A stretch of DNA of 64,000 nucleotides from Roseovarius albus (GTDB lineage Bacteria > Pseudomonadota > Alphaproteobacteria > Rhodobacterales > Rhodobacteraceae). The notes beneath the pieces are model-generated. The model saw only the letters and a program-made list of their open reading frames with translations. It made no database searches and was not told the DNA's origin. Shown piece after piece: positions 1-7,918 of this stretch (positions within the stretch are counted from its first letter, which is position 1; every line of letters begins with the position of its first letter). Both the position numbers and the translations under genes were made by a program. The stretch covers positions 485,254-549,253 of the forward strand of contig NZ_FWFX01000001.1 in assembly GCF_900172335.1 (NCBI RefSeq), given 5' to 3'.

Positions 1-284
1 GTGTCTTTGCCCTGACGCATGATCTGACTGGGTTTGTCAGTCATCTGAACGACATCACGCGCATCGCGAAGTTCGCACCGCCCTGCAAGATTTTTCTTGC
101 GGGCAACTAGCCGTTTCAGCTCGTCTTTGGGGCCGTGTAGAATAAACGCAATGTCTGGGTTTATTTGCGCAGAACTGGAAATACCGGCAACAACTGCTGC
201 CGGTCCTTGATCTCCACCCATGGCGTCAACAGAGATAACTATGCGTCCGCTTTGAGCGTTGGACTGATCCAAGGCAGAAGTCAT
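1..284 (-). CDS. plsX: Phosphate acyltransferase PlsX, N-terminal part (cut by window edge)
   Basis: PlsX converts acyl-ACP to acyl-phosphate, the first step of membrane phospholipid synthesis by the PlsX/PlsY route, at the inner face of the membrane. About 94 residues are visible, reading off the left edge. The motif DAMGGDQGP near residue 20 is the family hallmark. ATG at 284 is taken as the start because the hallmark then sits at the usual distance from the N-terminus. It lies 23 bases after rpmF on the same strand, and the order DUF177-rpmF-plsX is widely conserved in bacteria, so a single transcript is likely. The rest of the gene, and probably fabH, lie outside the window. Confidence 0.93.
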   Translation of the reverse strand, partial: MTSALDQSNAQSGRIVISVDAMGGDQGPAAVVAGISSSAQINPDIAFILHGPKDELKRLVARKKNLAGRCELRDARDVVQMTDKPSQIMRQGKD

Positions 285-307
285 GCGGACGCCAATCCCT
301 GTTTAAA

Positions 308-514
308 TTAGGCTGCGTCGTCTTCCAGATCGACTTCGTCTGCCATCGCGACGACTTCGCGGTCTGCATAGTGACCACAAGCACCGCAAACGTGGTGTGG
401 GCGCTTCAGCTCACCGCAGTTTGGGCACTCATTTGGGTTCGCAGCAACCAGTGCGTCATGCGCGCGACGGTTGTTGCGACGTGATTTCGATACTTTGTTT
501 TGTTGGACGGCCAT
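308..514 (-). CDS. rpmF: 50S ribosomal protein L32
   Basis: A 68-residue protein of the large ribosomal subunit. The N-terminus [20 protein letters not shown] is typical of L32, and the paired cysteines CPNCGE and CGACGHY form the zinc-ribbon seen in the C+ form of the family. It sits between the DUF177 gene and plsX on the same strand. The C-terminal tail is acidic ([10 protein letters not shown]), as is common in alphaproteobacteria. The 150-base spacer upstream holds a 9-bp hairpin at 559-584 without a T-run. Confidence 0.97.
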   Translation of the reverse strand: MAVQQNKVSKSRRNNRRAHDALVAANPNECPNCGELKRPHHVCGACGHYADREVVAMADEVDLEDDAA

Positions 515-665
515 GTCGCAACCTCAATTCTAGTGGGTCAGCAGACCCGTGTTAACAGCTTGATCGGGCTCTTAATCGGTCAAGAGTGCCTGATTCAAGT
601 CCAAATCCCGTGAGAGCGCGAAAATACAGTGAATTCGCCAAGGGGCAAGTGTTTTTTTGCCACGC

Positions 666-1220
666 CTATTCCGGCTTTTCCAGCTTTGCTTTTAGGGCTG
701 AGAGCCCTGCAAAGGGGCGTGTATCTTCATCGGTCATGGGTGTGACACCGGGTTCGGCAAAGTTTTGCTGTTCCAGCGCCCCATTCTCGGATCTTGGGTA
801 GTCAGGGAGCGCTAGTGCGAGCGACTCGATCATAATTGATTCGATATCGATAACCTCGCCCAGTGGTTCGAGGGTGTCGTCTTCTTGCATCTCGAACCCA
901 TCACCGGTTAATTGTTGCTCAGGCATCTTCTTCACGAATAGCCGTGAGACCGATTGGTCGATACGGGTGGTAACAGGGGCGAGTGTGACGATGCACGGCT
1001 GAACAATGGTTGCGCCAAGTTCAGCGCTGATCAGCCAATTCGCCTTGCCGCTGGCTTTCAATTCGCCAGCAAATCGCAGTTTTCGCAGCCCTTCCAGGCC
1101 TAGTGATTGTGCGATTGCATCGCATTTCGCCGAATCTGGCGTCAATTTGAACGCAACAGGCTTGTGCGGAGACAGCTTTGCAACGTAGTAGGAGGTCGTC
1201 GTGTGGGTCTGATCTTGCAT
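666..1220 (-). CDS. DUF177 (YceD-like) protein
   Basis: A 184-residue protein of the YceD/DUF177 family, which in bacteria and plastids is linked to 23S rRNA accumulation or ribosome assembly and is nearly always encoded next to rpmF, as here. A central segment matches the family pattern (the DIESIMIESLALALPDYPR stretch, where an acidic helix precedes LPxxP). No signal peptide or membrane segment is visible, so it should be cytoplasmic. It is divergently arranged with the BamE gene. The biochemical role is not settled for the family. Confidence 0.85.
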   Translation of the reverse strand: MQDQTHTTTSYYVAKLSPHKPVAFKLTPDSAKCDAIAQSLGLEGLRKLRFAGELKASGKANWLISAELGATIVQPCIVTLAPVTTRIDQSVSRLFVKKMPEQQLTGDGFEMQEDDTLEPLGEVIDIESIMIESLALALPDYPRSENGALEQQNFAEPGVTPMTDEDTRPFAGLSALKAKLEKPE

Positions 1221-1306
1221 GTTCTTTGGTCTCTAGTTTCTTGAACCGGTAGGCCACCTTGTTGTAAGCGGGATAAAAGGCCCATGGGGCCGAGTTCAAG
1301 AGGGCA

Positions 1307-1765
1307 GTGATGTTCGCAGTCAAAAAAAGGGTTCTGTCCGGTCTGGGCGTGTTGGGTTTGATCGCTGTTACAGGATGTAGCGCACAATATAGCAATCATG
1401 GCTATGTGCCACCCGAAGAAGAACTCGCTGATCTGGTGGTTGGTGTGGATAACCGGGCAACCGTTGATGATGTGATCGGTGCCCCGTCGACATCGGGCGT
1501 CCGTAGCGATGGAGATTACTACTATATTCGCAGTCGCATCCGGAAATACGGTGTAAAAAAACCAGAAGTTGTTGAGCGTCAGGTTCTTGCGATCAGTTTC
1601 AATGAGTCTGACACTATTAAAAATATTGAACGCTTTAGCTTGGCGGACGGTAATATTGTGCCGCTCGCACGGCGCGTGACGGAAACGTCAGTTAAGGGGC
1701 GAGGCTTCCTCAAGCAACTGCTCGGCAATATCGGCAACTTCGATCCCAGCGACATCTTGAACTAA
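1307..1765 (+). CDS. bamE: Outer membrane assembly lipoprotein, BamE/SmpA-OmlA family
   Basis: A 152-residue lipoprotein with a basic N-terminus, a hydrophobic stretch and a lipobox ending in GC (LIAVTGCSA, Cys about residue 24). The mature part has the BamE-type fold pattern: VDNRATVDDVIGAPSTSG followed by beta strands with YYYI and the stretch RQVLAISFNE. BamE is a small accessory of the beta-barrel assembly machine at the inner leaflet of the outer membrane. The gene is divergent from DUF177 and is followed by olsB after a 60-base gap. Start is the ATG preceding the signal sequence. Confidence 0.85.
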   Translation: MMFAVKKRVLSGLGVLGLIAVTGCSAQYSNHGYVPPEEELADLVVGVDNRATVDDVIGAPSTSGVRSDGDYYYIRSRIRKYGVKKPEVVERQVLAISFNESDTIKNIERFSLADGNIVPLARRVTETSVKGRGFLKQLLGNIGNFDPSDILN

Positions 1766-1835
1766 CGTCGCGATCTTGTCATATTTTTCATGTTAAGCAG
1801 AACATGTCTTGCTTAACTGTTGAGGTGTGAAAGGT

Positions 1836-2582
1836 ATGTCGCCAATTCAAACCGCACGCTATGTCGCCACAATCGCCGAATCAGAAGCCGATGTTCGGGC
1901 GGCGCAGGCCTTGCGTTATATGGTGTTCCGTGATGCGGGGGATATGTCACAGAATTTGGATGCCGACGTATTTGACAAGATCTGCACACATGTCCTTATT
2001 CGCGAAGTTAAAACCGGCAAACTGACGTGCTGTTTTCGCATTTTGCCTTTGTCAAATGGGTCGGAAATTGGACACAGCTACTCGGCGCAGTTTTACGAGT
2101 TGTCCGCCTTGAGCGATTTTCAGGGATCGATGGTTGAATTGGGACGTTTCTGTATACATCCGGATCACAATGATCCCGATATTCTGCGTGTCGCCTGGGG
2201 AGCAATGACCCGTTATGTGGATGATAATAATATAGAAATGTTGTTTGGATGTTCGTCATTCAAGGGCACGGACTCTGACACCTATACAGATTCTTTTGCG
2301 ATGTTGAAAGATCGCCATCTAGCCCCCCGCAGATGGTTGCCAAGGGTCAAGGCACCTGCCGTGTTCCGTTTTGCGCAAATTCTGCGGTGGCGCAAACCAG
2401 ATGCCAAATTGGCGATGTCGCGCATGCCGCCCTTGCTGCGCACATACCTTCTAATGGGCGGATGGGTCTCAGATCATGCGGTGGTGGATAACCATATGGA
2501 TACTTTGCATGTTTTTACGGGGCTCGAGATCAAATCAATTCCGGCGGCGCGCAAACGATTGTTGCGGGCGGTGGCGCAATAG
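1836..2582 (+). CDS. olsB: Ornithine N-acyltransferase OlsB-like (GNAT fold)
   Basis: About 248 residues, matching the family that transfers a 3-hydroxyacyl chain from ACP to the alpha-amino group of ornithine, giving lyso-ornithine lipid. Motifs include ALRYMVFRD near the N-terminus and ELGRFCIHP in the core, both typical of OlsB. ATG 1836 is preferred over GTG 1827 because GAGG at 1822-1825 lies 10 bases before the ATG but touches the GTG. The partner OlsA, which adds the second acyl chain and is often adjacent, is not next to it; an ABC-F gene follows. It could be a related acyl-homoserine-lactone-type acyltransferase, but OlsB is the better reading. Confidence 0.8.
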   Translation: MSPIQTARYVATIAESEADVRAAQALRYMVFRDAGDMSQNLDADVFDKICTHVLIREVKTGKLTCCFRILPLSNGSEIGHSYSAQFYELSALSDFQGSMVELGRFCIHPDHNDPDILRVAWGAMTRYVDDNNIEMLFGCSSFKGTDSDTYTDSFAMLKDRHLAPRRWLPRVKAPAVFRFAQILRWRKPDAKLAMSRMPPLLRTYLLMGGWVSDHAVVDNHMDTLHVFTGLEIKSIPAARKRLLRAVAQ

Positions 2583-2618
2583 CTTGACGGCGCAGGGTTG
2601 TCGCGATAGCGGCAGAAC

Positions 2619-4442
2619 ATGGTACGTATACCCCTTCTTCAGCTTAACGATATTTCCCTGACATTCGGCGGCGAGCCGGTGTTTCATGACCTCTCCCTTG
2701 TGGTGCAGCCCGGTGATCGGGTGGCGCTGGTCGGGCGCAATGGCTCTGGCAAGTCAACCCTGATGAAGGTCATGGCTGGGTTGGTCGAGCAAGATCAGGG
2801 CAAAAGCGTAGTCCCTGCCGGCATCAGCGTGGGATATATGGAGCAAGATCCGGATTTGTCTGCGTTTGAAACGCTGGGCGATTATGCGGCCAGTGCTTTG
2901 GATCCGGGCGAGATGTACCGGGTTGAAATGGCCGGTGAAGGGTTGAAGTTTGATCCCGACCGTCCTGTTGCAACCGCCTCTGGTGGGGAGCGGCGTCGGG
3001 CGGCACTCGCCAAATTAATGGCTGAAGCACCGCAATTGATGCTGCTGGACGAGCCGACGAACCATTTGGATATCGAGGCTATCAACTGGCTGGAGCAGGA
3101 GCTGAAGTCAACCCGCTCTGCCTATATTCTTATCAGCCACGACCGCGCTTTCTTACGTGCGCTAACCCGCGCAACCCTTTGGATTGACAGGGGAATGGTG
3201 CGGCGCCAAGAAACCGGTTTCGAAGGCTTTGAAGCCTGGCGTGATAAGATCTGGGACGAGGAGGACCAAGCCCGGCACAAGCTGAACCGCAAGATCAAAG
3301 CCGAGGCCCGTTGGGCTGTTGAAGGGATCAGTGCACGACGCAAGCGGAACCAAGGCCGGGTGCGCGCTTTGCAGGAACTACGCGCGGAGCGTTCGGCCCA
3401 GATTAAACGCGAAGGTGGTGCCGCTATGGCGTTGGATAGCGGCCCGAAGTCGGGCAAAAAGGTGATCGAAGCTAAAGGTATATCAAAGACTTATGGCGAT
3501 AAGGTCATCTTGTCAGATTTTGATCTCAAAGTTCAGCGCGGCGATCGGGTGGCTTTTGTTGGTCCAAATGGTGTGGGCAAAACCACAGTGCTTAAAATGC
3601 TGCTGAAAGAGATTGAACCGGACAATGGTACCGTTGGATTGGGTACAAAGCTGCATAAGGCAGTGTTTGATCAATCTAGGGCGCGACTGGACCCTGAGCA
3701 AAGTCTTTGGGATAATCTGACAGCTGATGATGAAATGCGAATTTCCGGGCAGTCGGACCAAATCATGGTGCGTGGCCAGCCACAGCATGTTGTGGGCTAT
3801 CTTAAGGCGTTTTTGTTTGACGAAAGGCAGGCCCGAGCACCGGTTAAGTCCTTGTCTGGTGGGGAAAAAGCCCGACTTTTGCTAGCTAAACTGATGGCCC
3901 GCGAAAGTAATTTGTTGGTGTTGGATGAACCAACCAACGACTTGGATATTGAGACGCTGGACCTGCTGCAGGAACTGCTGGACGACTACGATGGCACGGT
4001 GCTGCTGGTTAGCCATGATCGTGACTTTCTGGATCGTGTCGCCACCATCACTGTTGCGATGGAGGGTAACGGTCAGGCGGTGGCTTATGCCGGAGGGTGG
4101 TCTGATTATCAGGCGCAAAAGTATGAAGCAGGCGCATCTGATCGTAAAGATTCTAAAGAAGAAACAAAGACTAAGGACAAAGGGGCAAAGTCAAAGGCAA
4201 CGCCGCAAAATAGCATGTCTTTTACTGAAAAGCACCGTTTGGAAAAGCTGCCCAGTGAGATGGATCGGCTAAATGCCGAGATTGCCAAACTGGAAGAGTT
4301 GATGGCGGATCCGGAGCTGTTCACGCGCGAGCCGGTGAAGTTTAAGAAGGCGACAGAGGCGTTAAGCCAACGGCAAGAAGCGCTAATGGCGGCCGAGGAA
4401 GAGTGGCTGGAACTGGCGGAGAAGGCCGAAGCGGGGGCCTGA
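2619..4442 (+). CDS. uup: ABC-F family ATPase, Uup-like
   Basis: 607 residues with two ABC ATPase domains in one chain and no membrane segments, the ABC-F layout; such proteins act on the ribosome or on branched DNA intermediates. Domain 1 has Walker A GRNGSGKS (39-46), a signature SGGERRR and Walker B LMLLDEPTNHLD. Domain 2 has GPNGVGKT, LSGGEKARL and LLVLDEPTNDLD. A charged linker joins them. After a lysine-rich stretch the C-terminus forms a coiled coil (LEKLPSEMDRLNAEIAKLEEL onward), the feature that distinguishes Uup from EttA. It follows olsB after 36 bases and may be co-transcribed. Confidence 0.88.
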   Translation: MVRIPLLQLNDISLTFGGEPVFHDLSLVVQPGDRVALVGRNGSGKSTLMKVMAGLVEQDQGKSVVPAGISVGYMEQDPDLSAFETLGDYAASALDPGEMYRVEMAGEGLKFDPDRPVATASGGERRRAALAKLMAEAPQLMLLDEPTNHLDIEAINWLEQELKSTRSAYILISHDRAFLRALTRATLWIDRGMVRRQETGFEGFEAWRDKIWDEEDQARHKLNRKIKAEARWAVEGISARRKRNQGRVRALQELRAERSAQIKREGGAAMALDSGPKSGKKVIEAKGISKTYGDKVILSDFDLKVQRGDRVAFVGPNGVGKTTVLKMLLKEIEPDNGTVGLGTKLHKAVFDQSRARLDPEQSLWDNLTADDEMRISGQSDQIMVRGQPQHVVGYLKAFLFDERQARAPVKSLSGGEKARLLLAKLMARESNLLVLDEPTNDLDIETLDLLQELLDDYDGTVLLVSHDRDFLDRVATITVAMEGNGQAVAYAGGWSDYQAQKYEAGASDRKDSKEETKTKDKGAKSKATPQNSMSFTEKHRLEKLPSEMDRLNAEIAKLEELMADPELFTREPVKFKKATEALSQRQEALMAAEEEWLELAEKAEAGA

Positions 4443-4450
4443 ATGAAACA

Positions 4451-4489
4451 TACAACTTGTAAAAGTTGTACACGGGTTTTGTACAAAAC
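4451..4489. repeat. Two adjacent perfect palindromes in a convergent spacer
   Basis: The 61-base gap between the convergent uup and SDR genes holds an inverted repeat with 8-bp arms (TACAACTT and AAGTTGTA, 4-base loop, 4451-4470) followed at 4476-4489 by GTTTTGTACAAAAC, a perfect 14-bp palindrome. Both contain the TTGTAC/GTACAA core. They may act as a bidirectional terminator, but neither is GC-rich, so a protein-binding role cannot be excluded. Confidence 0.5.
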
Positions 4490-4503
4490 TCTGAATATGG
4501 GCC

Positions 4504-5259
4504 TTATTGCATTCTGAGTGCGCCATCGAGGCGGATGACCTCGCCGTTCAGATAATCACATTCGACGATGAAACCGGCCAGTTTGGCGTACTCGTTTGGG
4601 TCACCCAGACGTTTGGGGCAGGTTACATCCTGCGCGAGTGTGTCCTGAACCTCTTGCGGCAGTCCTTGCAGCATCGGGGTAAGGAAAATGCCTGGAGCAA
4701 TCGCCATCACCCGGATGCCGTCGCGTGCCAGATCGCGAGCCACGGGCAGGCTGAGGCCGACGATGCCGCCCTTGGATGCGGCATAGGCGGCTTGTCCCTT
4801 TTGGCCGTCAAAAGCAGCGATGGAGGCGGTGTTGATGATCACACCACGGGTGCCGTCCTGGGCGGGGGAGTTCTGGGCGATTTCAGCAGCGGCGAGGCGG
4901 GCGATATTGAAACTGCCGATCAAGTTGATATCGACGGTGCGCTGGAAGGCGGCCAGATCATGCGGGCCGTCGCGGCCGAGGGTTTTTTCGCCAATGGCGA
5001 TGCCAGCGCAGTTGATCGCGGCTGTGATCCTGCCCATCTGCGCACTGGCGGAGGCAAGTGCTTGTTGAGCCGAGTTCTCATCGGTCACATCGACTTCGAC
5101 AAATTGCGCGCCGATGTCTTGGGCGAGTGCGCTGCCTGCCTCCACATCGCGGTCCAATATCGTGACTTGCGCGCCCTGGCTGCGGAAATACCGGGCGGTG
5201 GCGGCCCCGAGACCGGAAGCGGCACCGGTGATGATGGCGGCGGTTTGGTCGAGTTTCAT
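4504..5259 (-). CDS. SDR family 3-hydroxyacyl-CoA dehydrogenase type (HSD10-like)
   Basis: 251 residues, a classical short-chain dehydrogenase. The NAD-binding glycine motif TGAASGLG is at 12-19, the NAG-type strand motif appears as NCAG, and the catalytic pair is YAASK. The overall pattern (LDRDVEAGSALAQ, NTASIAAFDGQKGQAAYAASKGG) resembles type II 3-hydroxyacyl-CoA or 2-methyl-3-hydroxybutyryl-CoA dehydrogenases, so oxidation of a short or branched acyl-CoA is a reasonable inference. It has its own promoter overlapped by a 16-bp palindrome, which implies a dedicated repressor. The next gene upstream on the same strand ends inside that promoter. Confidence 0.83.
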   Translation of the reverse strand: MKLDQTAAIITGAASGLGAATARYFRSQGAQVTILDRDVEAGSALAQDIGAQFVEVDVTDENSAQQALASASAQMGRITAAINCAGIAIGEKTLGRDGPHDLAAFQRTVDINLIGSFNIARLAAAEIAQNSPAQDGTRGVIINTASIAAFDGQKGQAAYAASKGGIVGLSLPVARDLARDGIRVMAIAPGIFLTPMLQGLPQEVQDTLAQDVTCPKRLGDPNEYAKLAGFIVECDYLNGEVIRLDGALRMQ

Positions 5260-5273
5260 ACCAGATCCCTTAA

Positions 5274-5315
5274 CTGAACATATGTTCAGATAAGCTGACC
5301 CGGCTAATATGTCAA
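5274..5315 (-). promoter_or_regulatory. Sigma-70-type promoter with overlapping palindromic operator
   Basis: On the minus strand a consensus -35 box TTGACA (5310-5315) and a -10 box TATCTG (5287-5292) are separated by exactly 17 bases. The perfect 16-bp palindrome CTGAACATATGTTCAG (5274-5289) overlaps the -10 box and the expected transcription start. A TetR-type repressor site is the likely reading. The start codon of the SDR gene lies 15 bases downstream of the palindrome. Confidence 0.7.
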
Positions 5316-6364
5316 AGCTGACGCCGCATCATACGCGCGCTGATCGACAGGCCGATGACCGTCAGCAGGATGCGCCAGACGTGGTGCAGGGTGACAAGGG
5401 TGGGGCTGGCATTGAGGCTGAGGGCAACGAGTGCCATTTCGGTCACGCCGCCAGGGGAGAAGCTGATGAACAGGGCATCAAAGGGCTGGCCAGTGTAATG
5501 GTGCAGGGCAGAGGCAAATCCGGCGGCCATGATGAGCATACCGCCAACTGAGACCAGAGAGAGCAGGATACCCTTTTGCAGTTGCCTCCGGTTCAGCCCA
5601 GCGAACTGGCTGCCAAGCGCTGTACCAATCACAATCTGTGCAACATTGATCAGCCATTGCGGCAGGTTTAAATCCACCAGACCTGTCAGCGTTACAATCG
5701 CCGCCAACACAAGCGGAGCGGTCAGTTGCTTTGCTGGGAGCGGGATATAGAGGCCAGCGAGAAGGCCAGCCGCGATGACCGCGATGGTCGGAGGCAGGTC
5801 AGTGAGGGCGATGTTGGCCTCTGCCATGGTCATGCCCCCGGCGCTGCCAACGGGGCTGCCGACCCAGAGCGAGATGCCAAAGGGCAGGGCGGTGACCACC
5901 AGGATCAGGCGCAGGAACTGTTGCAGGGTCAGGCGCGCCATGTCGGCGCCCATTTCCTCGCCCAGGGCCAATGATTCATAGAGACCCCCGGGCGCACCGG
6001 CGTAGAAGGAGGTGACATGGTCATACCGCCCAAGCTTGCGAAAGATTGCGTAACTATATGCGTGGGCCAACGGGACGAAGATCGCGATTGCCGTCAGACC
6101 GGCAATCCGCGCGGGAGTGAGGGCGAACAATTCGGGTGTGATCCGTGCCCCAATCATCACGCCGATGACAGCGATGAAGATCAGGCGCAGCCAATAGGGG
6201 AAGTGATAGGCGTCGGGCAGCCGGCGCGGCAGGATGGTGGTGATCAATCCGCTGAGCACCAGTGGCCCGATCAGATAGGGCAAGGGCAGGCCTAGCCATT
6301 CACCGCCGAGGGCAGCTACGCTGCCCAGAACGATCAGAATGGCGGTGGTTACGGCATGGGGCAT
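5312..6364 (-). CDS. AbrB-family (DUF) integral membrane protein
   Basis: 350 residues, nearly all in hydrophobic helices; about ten membrane spans can be counted. It matches the AbrB membrane family (older label: putative ammonia monooxygenase), with two sequence-related halves, each with a GALLG/GTxLG-like segment (IGTALGSQF, and LIGPLVLSG near the N-terminus) and the conserved PGGVTEMAL and PGGLYESLAL motifs. The substrate is unknown; the duplicated fold suggests transport. Its stop codon overlaps the -35 box of the SDR promoter. It is separated from the DUF547 gene by 40 bases on the same strand. Confidence 0.75.
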   Translation of the reverse strand: MPHAVTTAILIVLGSVAALGGEWLGLPLPYLIGPLVLSGLITTILPRRLPDAYHFPYWLRLIFIAVIGVMIGARITPELFALTPARIAGLTAIAIFVPLAHAYSYAIFRKLGRYDHVTSFYAGAPGGLYESLALGEEMGADMARLTLQQFLRLILVVTALPFGISLWVGSPVGSAGGMTMAEANIALTDLPPTIAVIAAGLLAGLYIPLPAKQLTAPLVLAAIVTLTGLVDLNLPQWLINVAQIVIGTALGSQFAGLNRRQLQKGILLSLVSVGGMLIMAAGFASALHHYTGQPFDALFISFSPGGVTEMALVALSLNASPTLVTLHHVWRILLTVIGLSISARMMRRQL

Positions 6365-6404
6365 GTACCCTATGAACCACCGCCAAGTGCTTGGCGCAAG
6401 GGGG

Positions 6405-7223
6405 TTATTCGTTCAGGGACCAGTCATAGGCGCTGTTGTGGATACGGCCGATTTGTGTGATCGCAGCCTTGCGCTCGGAATCGGCATATTTGGCCAGATG
6501 GTTCAGAACGGCGGCCTCGGAATTGCCGAAGTCATAGGTAAACCATTTGTAGATCTTGGAGACGGTGATTTTACCGTTACTCACGGCCAGTCCGCGCGGG
6601 CTGTTGATGTAATCGCGGGCCAGCTTATCCATCAGTTTGTTGGCGTTTTTGGCGGTGAAAGCCTGATTGTGAAGGTTGGGGCATCCGACCGAGGCGCAAT
6701 TGACCGCGTAGTGAATGCGCGGGTCTTTCCAGATTGGACGCAGGATGGCGTGTTCGATGTCGTCCAATGCAAGGTCAGCTTCTTCAATGGTGATCAGTTC
6801 TGACCCCCAAGGACCGTTTGAGAAAAGTCCCGAAGTGTCGATGTCGCGGATGGATTTGACCGGGTAATGGTCAAGGATCACTTTGACGGTCAGGGCGTTG
6901 TAAAGATTGATCCAATAGGCCAGCTGTACCGGGCGGGCTCGGTCAGTGATTTCGATCTGACTGAGCTGCCCGATGTAGGTGTTCAGCGCAGCCTTGTCTG
7001 CGGCGGAAACCTTGGAATAGGCAAAGCGGTTGAGGCCGTTTTGATCCTGACGAACATATTTCTTCAACAACTTGTCCCATGTACTGTGATCAACCGGCTT
7101 GGCATTGGCAGGATTGTGGCCTTCCCAGATGTCCCAGACTTCGGGGGCAGAAGTCTTCCACGCGGCGAGCGTGGCGGTCGGCAGCGTGAGCAATGTCAGT
7201 GCGATCATGAATTTGCGCAGCAT
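6405..7223 (-). CDS. Secreted DUF547 protein
   Basis: 272 residues with a signal peptide (MLRKFMIALTLLTLPTATLA, cleavage after about residue 20). The DUF547 core is recognisable: LAYWINLYNALTVKVILDHYPVKSI, and further on IHYAVNCASVGCPNL and KIYKWFTYDF. The Cys-containing CASVGCP motif suggests a papain-like or transglutaminase-like fold as proposed for the family, but no activity is established. Transcribed on the same strand as the AbrB gene, 40 bases upstream of it, so a two-gene unit is possible. Confidence 0.78.
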   Translation of the reverse strand: MLRKFMIALTLLTLPTATLAAWKTSAPEVWDIWEGHNPANAKPVDHSTWDKLLKKYVRQDQNGLNRFAYSKVSAADKAALNTYIGQLSQIEITDRARPVQLAYWINLYNALTVKVILDHYPVKSIRDIDTSGLFSNGPWGSELITIEEADLALDDIEHAILRPIWKDPRIHYAVNCASVGCPNLHNQAFTAKNANKLMDKLARDYINSPRGLAVSNGKITVSKIYKWFTYDFGNSEAAVLNHLAKYADSERKAAITQIGRIHNSAYDWSLNE

Positions 7224-7452
7224 GGGGGCGATCCTGTCTGTGGTGTTTTCTGAGATATGGGAGGATCAACCTGAAAGATGCAAACAACGCTTCTGCACAA
7301 CGGCGTGAGGAAGGTTACAGCGTAGGCTAGGCAAACGGTCCAATTTGGTGAAAACTGGATGCTCGATGAAGAAACTGCTATTGTAATCTTATCGTTACAA
7401 GACGTTCTTTGTTTTCTTTGTTCGAGAGGTACTTGGGTTCAGGAGGGTTGAG

Positions 7453-7854
7453 ATGGTCAATATCAATCCGGATTTTATATCCCCGGAGCGCAAGGCGTTG
7501 ATGGCCAGCGCCGCGCTGCCCCGTGCTGACCGCCTGAAGGTGATGGAGCTTATCGTGGACGAGGCATACCTGCATGTCATTCAGGAGCAGAATGCCGGCC
7601 AGGTGGTCAAATACCTTGAGCACAAAGTCGAAGATGACGCCCTTTGGGACATGTATGAAGATGTCACGCTGGATGCTGTTTTGCATGATCTGGCCAAGGA
7701 AGCGCTGATCAAACGCGCATTATCGCGCAAATTGCTAAGCGGGTGGGGGGCACCGCATTTTTGCGCGGTTTCGGCCTGTTCGCGCTATTGTGCCGTGGAC
7801 GGGGATGCGGATAATCACGGGCGGCACCGGTGCCGGTATCACTGGGATTGGTAG
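7453..7854 (+). CDS. Hypothetical protein, possible frameshift near its end
   Basis: An open frame of 133 residues with a strong ribosome binding site (AGGAGG at 7441-7446, six bases before ATG). The first 95 or so residues look like a real soluble alpha-helical protein. After a run of six G at 7745-7750 the frame becomes rich in Cys, His, Tyr and Trp, which is unusual. Shifting frame at the G-run gives a short hydrophobic tail (GGTAFLRGFGLFALLCRGRG) and a stop at 7826-7828, which reads more naturally. Either the sequence has an indel or the gene ends oddly. No family recognised. Confidence 0.5.
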   Translation: MVNINPDFISPERKALMASAALPRADRLKVMELIVDEAYLHVIQEQNAGQVVKYLEHKVEDDALWDMYEDVTLDAVLHDLAKEALIKRALSRKLLSGWGAPHFCAVSACSRYCAVDGDADNHGRHRCRYHWDW

Positions 7855-7918
7855 GATATTGGCTCGCATCCGATAGAACACCTTGGCAAATCCGCTGGCT
7901 TACCCCATATGCAGGCGC

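Noticed and set aside
559..584. 9-bp hairpin between DUF177 and rpmF
   Set aside because: No T-run on the minus strand and the genes are normally co-transcribed, so not called a terminator.
7805..7876. Short frame MRIITGGTGAGITGIGRILA near the sodium channel gene
   Set aside because: Only 23 codons, no clear ribosome binding site and overlaps the end of another frame.
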